Origin: Gammaproteobacteria bacterium
GTDB lineage: Bacteria; Pseudomonadota; Gammaproteobacteria; Pseudomonadales; UBA5518
Direction: 5' to 3'
NCBI GenBank assembly: GCA_016718385.1
Contig: JADKDK010000004.1
Span: 310,001-374,000 of the forward strand
DNA length: 64,000 nucleotides
The stretch's first letter is position 1. Every line of letters starts with the position of its first letter. The notes beneath the pieces were generated by a model that saw only the letters and a list, made by a program, of their open reading frames with translations, was not told where the DNA came from and did no database searches. A program made the position numbers and the translations under genes. This document shows positions 1-8,538 of the stretch, piece by piece.

Positions 1-230
1 ACATGAGCCCCAGTACGCTGCAGGCGAAGCTCGCGCGCCAGGGCGTCTCGTTCCTGCAGGTGCTGGACGATACGCGCCAGCAGCTGGCCCTCGGATATGT
101 GCAGCAGAAAAGGCTCTCCATCACCGAGATCGCATTCATGCTCGGCTTCTCCGACGTGAGCAACTTCAATCGCGCGTTCCGCCGCTGGACCGGCAAGGCC
201 CCCAGCGAATTTCGCGTCGGCGCGATCTGA
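1..230 (+). CDS. AraC-family transcriptional regulator, C-terminal part only
   Basis: This is the last 75 or so residues of a regulator whose start lies before the window. What remains is the second half of an AraC-type DNA-binding domain. The run LSITEIAFMLGFSDVSNFNR followed by AFRRWTGKAPSEFR is the second helix-turn-helix and the family's C-terminal signature. The preceding LQAKLARQGVSFLQVLDDTR is characteristic of the subgroup with an N-terminal arabinose-binding-like (OruR/PF12625-type) domain, but that domain is not visible. The methionine at position 3 is internal to the domain and is not the true start. The target is unknown; frdC starts 92 bases further on. Confidence 0.85.
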   Translation, partial: MSPSTLQAKLARQGVSFLQVLDDTRQQLALGYVQQKRLSITEIAFMLGFSDVSNFNRAFRRWTGKAPSEFRVGAI

Positions 231-321
231 AGTTCCGCGGCAGTCGCGAGCCTGGACGTATCCGGCGGCGCTTTGGGGCATAATCGGCCGCTGGACAGCA
301 GCACCGGAGCCTGACAGGGCG

Positions 322-1095
322 GTGGACAATCCGACGTCTCGCGCAATTGCGCAGTCCCGTATCGACCGGACCCCGGCCTGGCTCGACCTGATCCAGGGCG
401 TCAGCGGCCTGGCGCTGGCGCTGTTCATGTGGGGCCACATGCTGCTGGTGTCGAGCATCCTGCTCGGCAAGGACGCGATGTACCACGTCGCGCGCTTCTT
501 CGAGGGTGTCTACTTCTTCGGCCGCCCCTACCCGCAGCTGGTCACAGGCATTGCGGCCGCGATATTCCTGCTCATGGTCGTGCACGCGGTCGCGGCGATG
601 CGGCGCATGCCCTCCAGCTACCGCGAGTACCGCACCCTGTTTCGCCACTCCCGCGACTTGCGCCACGCCGACACCTGGCTGTGGCTGATGCAGGTCGCGA
701 CCGGGCTGGTGCTGATGTTCCTCGCCGGCGTGCACCTGTACACGATGATGACGCACCCGGCCGATATCGGCCCGTACGAGTCGGCCGATCGCTTCGTCAG
801 CGGGCGCATGTGGCCGCTGTACCTGGTGCTGCTGTTCGCCGTCGAGCTGCACGGCGGCATCGGCCTGTACCGGATGGTGCTGAAATGGGGCCTGCTGCCA
901 CGGAGCGTCGATCCGCGCGCGCAGCGCCGCCGCCTGGTCCGCCTCAAGTGGGCGATCACCGGTTTCTTCCTCGTGCTGGGCCTGCTGACCTTCGCCGCCT
1001 ACATGAAGATCGGCATCGAGCACTGCGACCGCGCCGGCGAGCGCTACGTGCCCGTGGCGCTGCGCGCGGCCATGCCGCTGGCGGGACCCGTCTGA
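322..1095 (+). CDS. frdC: Fumarate reductase di-haem cytochrome b subunit FrdC (Wolinella type)
   Basis: This is the membrane anchor (257 aa, about five membrane helices) of a B-type quinol:fumarate reductase. It passes electrons between quinol and the FrdAB head. The four haem-ligating histidines of Wolinella succinogenes FrdC (44, 93, 143, 182) have exact counterparts here at H39, H88, H138 and H177, a constant offset of five. The acidic residues known there as Glu66 (quinol site) and Glu180 (E-pathway) match E61 and E175. The start is GTG at 322; no other start keeps the N-terminus. Its TGA overlaps the ATG of frdA as ATGA, so translation is coupled. A CATAAT hexamer at 279-284 may be a -10 box, with no convincing -35. 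Confidence 0.9.
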   Translation: MDNPTSRAIAQSRIDRTPAWLDLIQGVSGLALALFMWGHMLLVSSILLGKDAMYHVARFFEGVYFFGRPYPQLVTGIAAAIFLLMVVHAVAAMRRMPSSYREYRTLFRHSRDLRHADTWLWLMQVATGLVLMFLAGVHLYTMMTHPADIGPYESADRFVSGRMWPLYLVLLFAVELHGGIGLYRMVLKWGLLPRSVDPRAQRRRLVRLKWAITGFFLVLGLLTFAAYMKIGIEHCDRAGERYVPVALRAAMPLAGPV

Positions 1096-3076
1096 TGCGC
1101 ACGATCCAGACCGATGTGCTGGTCGTGGGCGGCGGCCTCGCGGGCCTGCGCACCGCGATCGGCGTGCGCCGGCGCGGCTTCGAGGCGATCGTGCTGAGCC
1201 TGGTGCCGGCCAAGCGCTCGCACTCGGCCGCGGCGCAGGGCGGCATGCAGGCGAGCCTCGGCAACGCGGCGATGGGCGAGGGCGACAACGAGGACGTGCA
1301 CTTCGCCGACACCGTGCGCGGCAGCGACTGGGGCGCCGACCAGGACGTGGTGCGCATGTTCGTGAACACCGCGCCGAAGGCGGTGCGCGAGCTCGCGGCC
1401 TGGGGCGTGCCGTGGAACCGCGTACAGCGCGGCGAGCACGAGGTGGTGATGAACGGCAAGCGCGTCACGCTCACCGAGCGCGACGAGGCGCACGGCCTCA
1501 TCACCGCGCGCGATTTCGGCGGCACGCGCAAGTGGCGCACCTGCTATGTCGCCGACGGCACCGGGCACTCGATGCTGTTCACGATGAGCGACCAGGCGGT
1601 CGCCAACAGCATCCCGGTGCACGAACGCATGGAGGCGCTCTCGCTGCTCCACGACGGCGCGCGCTGCCACGGGGTGATCGCGCGCAACCTCGCCACGGGC
1701 GAGCTCGTGGCCTACGTGGCGCGCGCGACCTGCATCGCCACCGGCGGCTTCGGGCGCATCTACCGCGTCTCGACCAACGCGATCATCAACGAGGGCATGG
1801 GTGCGGCGATCGCGCTGGAAACCGGCGTTGCCGCGCTCGGCAATATGGAGGCCGTTCAATTCCATCCGACCGCGATTTTTCCTGCCGGCATCCTCGTGAC
1901 CGAGGGTTGCCGCGGTGATGGCGGGCTGCTGCTCGATGGCCGCGAGCGCCGCTTCATGCCCGATTACGAGCCCGACAAGGCGGAGCTGGCCTCGCGCGAC
2001 GTGGTGTCGCGGCGCATGGAAGAGCACATCGCCGCCGGGCATGGCGCGCGCTCGCGCTTCGGCGAGCACCTGTGGCTGGACATCCGCCTGCTCGGGCGCC
2101 GCCACATCGAGACGCGGCTGCGCGAGGTGAAGGAGATCTGCAACTACTTCCTCGGCATCGATCCGGCCGAGCAGCTGATCCCGGTGCGCCCGGCGCAGCA
2201 CTACTCGATGGGCGGCATCCGCACCGATCACCGCGGCGAGAGCCGCACGCTGAAGGGCTGTTCGCGGCCGGCGAGGCGGCGTGCTGGGACATGCACGGCT
2301 TCAACCGCCTGGGCGGCAACTCCGTGGCAGAGACCGTGGTGGCGGGCATGATCGTCGGCGAGTTCATCGCGGACCACTGCGAGTCGCCCGACGGCGCGGC
2401 CGATGTGCCGACCGCGCTGGTGCGCGAATTCCACGCGCGCGAAAGCCGGCAGCTCGCGGAGCACGCCGCGCGCGGCGGTCCCGAGAGCCCCTTCGCGCTG
2501 CTGCGCGAGATGCAGCTGGCCATGACGGACAACGTCGGCATCTTTCGCAGCGGCGAGCGGCTCGCCGAGGCGGTCACGCAGTTGCAGCAGCTGCTGGTGC
2601 GCAGCCGCGACGTGGGACTGCGCAGCCAGGCGCGCGGCGCGAACCCGGAGCTGGTGGCGGCCTACCGGCTGCCGCGCATGCTCAAGCTCGCGCTGTGCGT
2701 GGCGCAGGGCGCGCTGGCGCGCACCGAGAGTCGCGGCGCGCATTTTCGCAGCGATTTCCCCGTGCGCAACGACCGCGACTGGCTCGCGCGCACGCTCGCG
2801 ACCTGGCCCGACCCGGATGCCATGCTGCCGGTGCTCGCCTACGAGTCGCTCGACGTGCGGCGCATGGAGCTGCCGCCCGGCTGGCGCGGTTATGGCGCGA
2901 AAGACTACGTCGACCACCCCGATACGCCGGCGCGCCAGGCCGAGGTCGACCGGGTGCGCGCGGCAACGGCCGGCGCCGGCCGCCTTGCGCAGCAGCAGGC
3001 GCTGATGCCGTGGGAGCACCAGTTGCCGCCGCGGCTGCGTGGACGCAATGCGAGGCTGGGAGACCACGACACATGA
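1095..3076 (+). CDS. frdA: Fumarate reductase flavoprotein subunit FrdA, interrupted by a frameshift
   Basis: This is the FAD-binding catalytic subunit of quinol:fumarate reductase. The N-terminus has the FAD dinucleotide motif VVGGGLAGLR and the SAAAQGGMQASLGN segment with the histidyl-FAD region. The active-site motif QFHPTAIFPAGILVTEGCRG and the YSMGGIRTD motif follow. The reading frame then breaks at about 2255-2260: frame 1 runs up to TLKG and ends at 2351 in unrelated residues, while LFAAGEAACWDMHGFNRLGG continues in another frame to 3076. One missing C (AAGGGCTG where AAGGGCCTG is expected) explains the break. Both halves together give about 660 residues, normal for the family. The stop overlaps the frdB start. 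It is either a sequencing error or a recent mutation. Confidence 0.85.
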
Positions 3077-3816
3077 GCGAGACCGTCACCACCCGCCCGC
3101 GCACGCTGGAGATCAGCGTGCTGCGCCACAACCCCTCGGATCCGGCGAGCACGCCGCGCCTGGAGCACTTCGAGATCGAGGAAGCCGAGGGCATGACGCT
3201 GTTCATCGCGCTGAACGAGATCCGCGAGAACCAGGATCCCACGCTGCAGTTCGACTTCGTCTGCCGCGCGGGCATCTGCGGCGCCTGCGGCATGCTGATC
3301 GACGGCCGCCCCGGGCTCGCCTGCCGCACGCTGACGCGCGATCTCGGCAGCCGCGTCACGCTGGCGCCGTTGCCGGTGTTCCGGCTGATCGGCGACCTCT
3401 CGGTCGATACCGGCGCGTGGATGCAGGGCATGGCCGAACGGCTGGAGACCTGGGTGCACCTGCGCGAGCAGGAGCCGGACCTGGGCGCGCTGGAGGAGCG
3501 CATGGAGCCCGCATTGGCCGAGCAGATCTACGAACTGGAACGCTGCATCGAGTGCGGCTGCTGCGTGGCGGCCTGCGCCACGGCGCGCATGCGCGAGGAC
3601 TTTGTCGGCGCCGCGGGGCTCAACAAGATCGCGCGCTTTCGGCTCGATCCGCGCGATGCGCGCAGCGACGCGCAGTTCTACGAGCTGATCGGCGACGAGA
3701 GCGGCGTGTTCGGCTGCATGACGCTGCTTGGTTGCGAGGATAATTGCCCCAAGAACCTGACGCTTTCGACGCAGATCGCGTTTCTTCGCCGCAAGATGCT
3801 GATTGCTGCCTCCTGA
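3073..3816 (+). CDS. frdB: Fumarate reductase iron-sulfur subunit FrdB
   Basis: This is the electron-transfer subunit (247 aa) linking the haem subunit to the flavoprotein. All three iron-sulfur cluster motifs are present: CRAGICGACG with a later Cys for [2Fe-2S], CIECGCCVAAC for [4Fe-4S], and CMTLLGCEDNCPKNL for [3Fe-4S]. The ending CPKNLTLSTQIAFLRRKM resembles the Wolinella/Campylobacter fumarate reductase form rather than the CPKGLNP form of succinate dehydrogenases. The ATG at 3073 overlaps the frdA stop, giving the tightly coupled order frdC-frdA-frdB. The direction in vivo (fumarate reduction or succinate oxidation) cannot be told from sequence. Confidence 0.92.
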   Translation: MSETVTTRPRTLEISVLRHNPSDPASTPRLEHFEIEEAEGMTLFIALNEIRENQDPTLQFDFVCRAGICGACGMLIDGRPGLACRTLTRDLGSRVTLAPLPVFRLIGDLSVDTGAWMQGMAERLETWVHLREQEPDLGALEERMEPALAEQIYELERCIECGCCVAACATARMREDFVGAAGLNKIARFRLDPRDARSDAQFYELIGDESGVFGCMTLLGCEDNCPKNLTLSTQIAFLRRKMLIAAS

Positions 3817-3976
3817 GGCAGGTGGTCCGGCCGCAGGGACGGACCGCAGGGGCCGGCCGCGCGCCGCGGCGTAATTTTTCACGCTCACCAACCGTGCGGG
3901 CAGGCGAAGTGAGAACCATACTTTGCTCAGCCGGCACCAGCGGGTGCGGTGAAAAAACCTGTTCAGGAGAATTTCC

Positions 3977-4729
3977 ATGATGAAGCGTAATTTTCTTGCA
4001 GCCGCTGTTGCGGCTCTGGCCGTGCAGTCTGCGATGCCCGCCGCCGCCGAAGACGCCGACAAGTGCTGCTTCCGCCTGACCCCCTACTACTGGGCCGTGG
4101 GCATCGACGGCAACCTCGAGATCAACGACGAACAAGGCAGCACCGACATCGACTTCAACCAGGACATCGGTGACGTCACCGACAACCTGGAGTTCAACGG
4201 CTCCCTGATGCTCGAGCACAACAAGGGCAACTGGAGCAACTTCGCCGCGGTCGATTACATCAAGACCGAGAACGACGACACCGACATCAACGTTGCGGGC
4301 AGCGAGATCGAGGTGGAAGCCGATACCCTGCTGGCCACGGCAGCGACCGGCTACCGTTTCGGCGCCGGCGGCGATTCCTGGGTGGACCTGCTGGTGGGTG
4401 TGCGCTACGGCAAGCTCGACCTCGAATTCAACGAAAAGAACGGCCCCGGCAGCATCAATGCCGACGACGACCTGGTCGATGGCATCGTGATGCTGCGTCC
4501 GCGTGTCGCGCTGGGCAGGAACTGGGCGTTCAGCCCGACCGCATCGGTTGGCGCCGGCGATTCCGACCTGGTCTGGGAACTGGCTCCCGAACTGGTGTAT
4601 ACGAACAACTGCTGCAACCTGGAAGTCCGCTTCGGTTACCGCACCGTGAACTACGAGATCGAAGAAGGCGACGCAGAGGCCGACTTCTCGTTCCAGGGTC
4701 CGATGGTGGGCCTGGGCTTCGCGTTCTGA
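3977..4729 (+). CDS. Putative outer-membrane beta-barrel protein
   Basis: This is a 250-residue exported protein with a clear Sec signal peptide (residues 1-24, cleavage likely after AAA before EDADK). The mature part alternates polar and hydrophobic residues, is rich in Asp/Asn/Gly, and ends in LGFAF with a terminal phenylalanine, the BAM recognition feature of outer-membrane barrels. CC pairs occur near both ends (DKCCFR and NNCCNL) and could form disulfides. An AGGAGA ribosome site lies at 3965-3970. The gene stands alone between frdB and a strong terminator. No specific transport role can be assigned. Confidence 0.75.
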   Translation: MMKRNFLAAAVAALAVQSAMPAAAEDADKCCFRLTPYYWAVGIDGNLEINDEQGSTDIDFNQDIGDVTDNLEFNGSLMLEHNKGNWSNFAAVDYIKTENDDTDINVAGSEIEVEADTLLATAATGYRFGAGGDSWVDLLVGVRYGKLDLEFNEKNGPGSINADDDLVDGIVMLRPRVALGRNWAFSPTASVGAGDSDLVWELAPELVYTNNCCNLEVRFGYRTVNYEIEEGDAEADFSFQGPMVGLGFAF

Positions 4730-4750
4730 CGCCAGCCTGAAACCTTCGAA

Positions 4751-4785
4751 AGGCCGCCTGCACCCGGTGCAGGCGGCCTTTTTTC
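4751..4785 (+). terminator. Rho-independent terminator of the barrel gene
   Basis: A perfect 13-bp stem (AGGCCGCCTGCAC at 4751-4763, GTGCAGGCGGCCT at 4767-4779) with a 3-nt loop is followed by a run of T (4780-4784). It lies 22 bases after the barrel gene's stop. This is the clearest intrinsic terminator in the window. Confidence 0.92.
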
Positions 4786-4901
4786 GTTCCGGGGCGTGAG
4801 TGGGCGCGACGAATATCCTAATATCCGCAAATCATTATTCATGGTTTGCTTATTCCTTTTAGAATGCTCCTCGCAATGAGTATGGGCCGGGAGAGACGCT
4901 G

Positions 4902-6677
4902 ATGGATTGGCAGGGATGGTTCACGGTCGCGCTGACCGTCGCGGTGCTCGCCACGCTGATCACCATTCCGCGCCTCACCACGGACCTGGTGCTGATGGGG
5001 GCGTTGCTGCTGCTCAGTATCACCGGGATCCTCAAGCCCGATGAAGCCCTGTCGGGATTCGCCAACACCGGCCTGATGACCGTGGCGGCGATGTTCATCG
5101 TGGCGGCGGCCATCCGCGCCTCGGGCGGTGTCGACCTGGTGGTCGAGCGCGTGCTGGGGCGACCGACCGGCCCGCGCGGCGCGCTGGTGCGGCTGATGCT
5201 GCCGGTGGTCGGGCTGTCGGCCTTCCTGAACAACACCCCGGTGGTGGCGACGATGATCCCGGCGGTGAGCCAGTGGGCGCGGCGGATCAAGGTGCCCAGT
5301 TCCGCGCTGATGATCCCGCTGAGCTACGCCTCGATCCTCGGCGGCACCATCACGCTGATCGGCACCAGCACCAACCTGGTGGTCAACGGCCAGTACCAGG
5401 TGCTGACCGGCAAGCCCGGCTTCGCGCTGTTCGACATCGCCCCGATCGGCCTGATCGTGGCGCTGGCGGGCACGCTGTTCGTGGTGTTCGCGGCGCCGAA
5501 GTTGCTGAAGGTGCGCCGCAGCCCCGACCAGACCTTCGCCGACACGCGCAGTTTCACCTTCGAGGTCGCGGTCGCTCGCGACGGCCCGCTGGTCGGCAAG
5601 ACCATCCAGCAGGCGGGACTGCGCCATCTGGAGCGCATCTACCTCGCCGAGATCGAGCGTGACGGCAGCGTGATCACCGCCGTGGCGCCCGAGGAGATGC
5701 TGCGCGGCGGCGACCGCCTGGTGTTCGTGGGCGAGACCGAGGCCATCGTCGACGTGCTGCGCATCAACGGCCTGGTGGCCGCGGTAGGCAGCCAGCCCGC
5801 GCTGGAGCGCAACGTGCCCGAGCGCCGGCTCGTGGAGGCGGTGGTGGCCGAGCACTGCGAGGTCGTGGGCCACACGATCCGCGACGGGCGTTTCCGCGAC
5901 CGCTATGGCGCGGTGGTGCTGGCGGTGGCGCGCAACGGCGAACACATCCGCGGGCGGCTGAGCTCGATCATCCTCGAACCCGGCGACCTGCTGCTGCTCG
6001 AGGCGCGCCCCGCGGTGGTCGGCCGTCTCAAGCAGTCGCGCGACTTCCTGCTGATGAACGTGCTCGAGCACGAGCTGCCCGATCATTCGCACGCGTTGAT
6101 CTCGTGGGCGATACTCGGCGCAATCATCGCGCTGGCGACCACCGGCCTCATGAGCATGCTGAACGCCGCGCTGCTCGGTGTGGCGGCGATGCTCGCGACG
6201 CGCTGCATCGGCGTGAACGAGGCGCGGCGCTCCCTCGACCTGCCGGTGCTGGTGACCATCGCCGCGAGTTTCGCGCTGGGCAACGCGCTCGAGAAGACCG
6301 GCGCGGCGGAATATCTCGGCAACGGCATCGTGGCCGCCGCCGGCAACGACGCCTGGCTGCTGCTCGCGCTCACCTACCTCAGCGTGATGGTGCTGACCGA
6401 GCTGATCACCAACAACGCCGCCGCGATGCTGATGCTGCCGGTAGTGCTCGCGATCACCGAGGCCGCGGGCCTGAACGACGTGCCCTACGTGATGGCGGTG
6501 ATGATGGCGGCGTCCGCGAGCTTTGCCACCCCGATCGGCTACCAGTGCAACCTGATGGTGTACGGGCCGGGTGGCTACCGTTTCTCCGACTTCCTGCGCA
6601 TCGGCGTGCCGATGAACCTGCTGATGGCGCTGGTCACGATCGCCGCGATCCCGTTCATCTGGCCGCTGCAGCAGTGA
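4902..6677 (+). CDS. SLC13-family (DASS/SAC1-like) transporter with two RCK_C domains
   Basis: This is an inner-membrane anion or dicarboxylate transporter of 591 residues. Two halves of hydrophobic helices (about 1-205 and 395-590) carry the SLC13/CitMHS repeat signatures SAFLNNTPVVATMIP and GTSTNLVVNG in the first half, and ELITNNAAAMLMLP and ATPIGYQCNLMVYG in the second. Between them lie two TrkA-C-type regulatory domains (about 209-290 and 305-380), an arrangement seen in sulfate and other anion transporters of the SAC1/SLT type. The substrate is not determinable. A TAGAAT hexamer at 4860-4865 in an AT-rich leader may be a -10 box. Confidence 0.85.
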   Translation: MDWQGWFTVALTVAVLATLITIPRLTTDLVLMGALLLLSITGILKPDEALSGFANTGLMTVAAMFIVAAAIRASGGVDLVVERVLGRPTGPRGALVRLMLPVVGLSAFLNNTPVVATMIPAVSQWARRIKVPSSALMIPLSYASILGGTITLIGTSTNLVVNGQYQVLTGKPGFALFDIAPIGLIVALAGTLFVVFAAPKLLKVRRSPDQTFADTRSFTFEVAVARDGPLVGKTIQQAGLRHLERIYLAEIERDGSVITAVAPEEMLRGGDRLVFVGETEAIVDVLRINGLVAAVGSQPALERNVPERRLVEAVVAEHCEVVGHTIRDGRFRDRYGAVVLAVARNGEHIRGRLSSIILEPGDLLLLEARPAVVGRLKQSRDFLLMNVLEHELPDHSHALISWAILGAIIALATTGLMSMLNAALLGVAAMLATRCIGVNEARRSLDLPVLVTIAASFALGNALEKTGAAEYLGNGIVAAAGNDAWLLLALTYLSVMVLTELITNNAAAMLMLPVVLAITEAAGLNDVPYVMAVMMAASASFATPIGYQCNLMVYGPGGYRFSDFLRIGVPMNLLMALVTIAAIPFIWPLQQ

Positions 6678-7462
6678 GACGCGGCCTGCGCGCCGCGCGT
6701 GGGCACGGTCTCGCGGTCGCGCTGATGATCGGCGTCGCGGGGCTGATCGCGGCCTCCGATGCGCTCTTTGCGTCGAGCGCCCAACTCATCGCCTTCCTCG
6801 AGGCCGAGATCGTCGCGCGTCCGCTCGCCGGCCAGCTGCTCTTCGTGCTGCTGGCGATGCTCTCGGCGATGCTGGCCTTTTTTTCCAGCGCGCTGCTGGT
6901 GCCCGTCGGCCTCAGCGCCTGGGGGCCGTTGGCGTCTTCCGCGCTGCTGTGGGCCGGCTGGTTGCTCGGCGGCATCGCGTCCTTCGCGGTTGGCCGGTTC
7001 CTGGGTGACACGGTGGCGCCGGGCTTGCTTGGCAGCCGGCGGATCGCGAACTTTCGCGAGCAGCTCAACGCGCGCACGCGCTTCCTGCACGTGCTGTTGC
7101 TGCAGGCAGCGCTGCCTTCGGAAATCCCCGGCTATGTGCTCGGTATGGCGCGTTACCCGTTCCACCGTTATCTCGCCGCGCTCGCGCTCACCGAACTGCC
7201 CTACGCGCTGGGCACGATCTATCTCGGGCAGAGTTTCCTCGAGCGGCGCAGCATACTGTTGCTGGCGCTGGGCTTGCTCGCGATCGTGCTCAGCACGACG
7301 TTCTACCGGCTGTTCCGTGACGGGCTCGGCGCCAGGCCACGGGGGGGCCGCCCCGCGCGGCTGCTGGGCCCCCTGGGATCGCCCCTCTATCTGCAGCGCG
7401 CTTGGGCGGCCGCCGGCGCCGAAAAGCCGCCGAGGCTGCCGTCGGCGGCGACGATGCGATGA
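6674..7462 (+). CDS. DedA/TVP38-like VTT-domain membrane protein
   Basis: This is a 262-residue inner-membrane protein. After a hydrophobic N-terminus comes a VTT (SNARE-associated) domain at about 65-210. It has helices around LVPVGLSAWGPLASSALLWA and WLLGGIASFAVGRFLGD, and the SEIPGYVLGMARYPFHRYLA segment typical of the family, which is linked to lipid scrambling and membrane homeostasis. The GTG start at 6674 overlaps the transporter stop as GTGA, so the two genes are probably coupled. The last 25 codons overlap the 3' end of the opposing ogt gene by 76 bases, so the Arg/Ala-rich tail may be non-conserved. Confidence 0.75.
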   Translation: MRRGLRAARGHGLAVALMIGVAGLIAASDALFASSAQLIAFLEAEIVARPLAGQLLFVLLAMLSAMLAFFSSALLVPVGLSAWGPLASSALLWAGWLLGGIASFAVGRFLGDTVAPGLLGSRRIANFREQLNARTRFLHVLLLQAALPSEIPGYVLGMARYPFHRYLAALALTELPYALGTIYLGQSFLERRSILLLALGLLAIVLSTTFYRLFRDGLGARPRGGRPARLLGPLGSPLYLQRAWAAAGAEKPPRLPSAATMR

Positions 7463-7878
7463 CAGGGGACGACGATGGGGAAGGGGTTGGCGCCCAGCGC
7501 CTGTCCCACCGCCCGGGCGGCGCCTGGGGTGCCCAGCCGGCGTGCGAGCTCGCCGTAGGTGACCGTGTTGCCCGGCGCGATCGCGCGGGCGGTGGCGAAT
7601 ACGCGGCGGTGGAACTCCGGGATGTCGTCGAGGTCGAGCACGAGGTCGCGCAGATCGTCGCGCGCGCCCGCCAGCAGTGCAACGATGCGCGTGATGGCCG
7701 CTGCAATCGCAGGCGGCGCCGGCTGTTCAGCTTGCGCTCTGCCCCCGGCGATATGCCGGCGCAGGGCTTCCTCGCTAGCCGCTGGCAGCGCGCAGCGCGT
7801 GATGCCGCGCGCGCCCCAGGCGATGGCGCAGCGCCCGATCGCGGTGTCGAACAGCGCGTAGCCGGTGGCGTGCGCCAT
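7387..7878 (-). CDS. ogt: Methylated-DNA--protein-cysteine methyltransferase, C-terminus altered
   Basis: This is a DNA-repair protein removing O6-alkylguanine onto its own cysteine. The catalytic PCHRIV motif lies within PFPIVVPCHRIVAADGSLGG, preceded by the helix-turn-helix VTYGELARRLGTPGAARAVG; both are diagnostic. At 163 residues it is normal in length, but the usual ending after GGFSAPGG (an A-x-K-R-x-L-L-x-x-E helix) is missing. The frame ends in AAAQARCR, while a KRAADRGAIPGG stretch is found one frame over, suggesting a frameshift near 7395-7410 or genuine decay. It lies 3 bp after the SUI1 gene in the same direction and overlaps the DedA-like gene tail to tail. Confidence 0.82.
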   Translation of the reverse strand: MAHATGYALFDTAIGRCAIAWGARGITRCALPAASEEALRRHIAGGRAQAEQPAPPAIAAAITRIVALLAGARDDLRDLVLDLDDIPEFHRRVFATARAIAPGNTVTYGELARRLGTPGAARAVGQALGANPFPIVVPCHRIVAADGSLGGFSAPAAAQARCR

Positions 7879-7881
7879 GAT

Positions 7882-8265
7882 TCAGTTGCCGATCACGATG
7901 CGCGTCGCCCCGCGTTCGCGCAGCCATTGCGCCGCGCGCGCCGACTGGTCGCCCGCGAGCACGATCGCATCGCCCTCGACGCCGCCGCCGGTGCCGAGCG
8001 ACTGGCGCATTTCGCGCGCGAAGGTCTCCAGCGCCACGCCCGTCAGCGCGACGCCGCGCACCAGCGTTGCGGTCTTGCCACCGCGACCCTTGCGTTCGCG
8101 CGCGATCACGAGCTTCGCGGCGAACGGGTTGTCGCCGGCGCTTGCCGCGGCGGGTCCGTCGCTCGCTCCCCCGGGCAGCGTGCCGCGCAGCGAAGCGAGG
8201 GCGGCAAAGGGGTTCGCGGCGGCGGGAGCCGCGGGCTCGGGTTGGTCGGGGCGTTGTTTTCCCAT
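7882..8265 (-). CDS. SUI1/eIF1-family protein (YciH-like translation factor)
   Basis: This is a 127-residue homologue of bacterial YciH and archaeal/eukaryotic eIF1. YciH affects fidelity of start-codon selection in vitro. The C-terminal half (about 50-127) is the SUI1 domain, with the hallmark RKGRGGKTATLVRG and the ending LRERGATRIVIGN. The first 45 residues are Pro/Ala-rich and probably disordered. The start at 8265 is preceded by a GGAGGAG ribosome site; longer in-frame starts run into a repeat element and are unlikely. It is followed after 3 bp by ogt. Confidence 0.85.
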   Translation of the reverse strand: MGKQRPDQPEPAAPAAANPFAALASLRGTLPGGASDGPAAASAGDNPFAAKLVIARERKGRGGKTATLVRGVALTGVALETFAREMRQSLGTGGGVEGDAIVLAGDQSARAAQWLRERGATRIVIGN

Positions 8266-8285
8266 CGAGTGCTCCTCCGTATGAC

Positions 8286-8413
8286 GGCGCGGCGAGGGCC
8301 GGGCCCGTGCGGGGCCGCCGCTGCGTCCCTGTGCGGGCGCGTGTTGCCGAAATCGCTCCCGGCGATTTCGGCATCCAATCCGCTCGCGGCACGGGTCCGC
8401 CCCTCGCCGCGCC
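8286..8413. repeat. Dispersed repeat family B, copy 1
   Basis: This is a 128-bp element in the gap upstream of the SUI1 gene. It is bounded by perfect 12-bp inverted ends (GGCGCGGCGAGG at 8286-8297, CCTCGCCGCGCC at 8402-8413). Its core (8341-8377) holds an 11-bp perfect stem, GCCGAAATCGC/GCGATTTCGGC, with loop TCCCG. The same 37-bp core recurs exactly at 10839 and 38925. No coding capacity is apparent. The rest of the 8266-8538 gap contains nothing else recognisable. Confidence 0.85.
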
Positions 8414-8538
8414 TTGGTTTGACAGTCATCCGCCGACGTCAATACGCCGCCTCGCCGCGCGGATTTGCGCCGGCGGCAATTCTACCTGCACGATAGGGGC
8501 CTTGGCGCTACTCCATCCTCCTGTCCCGGACCCGCAAC

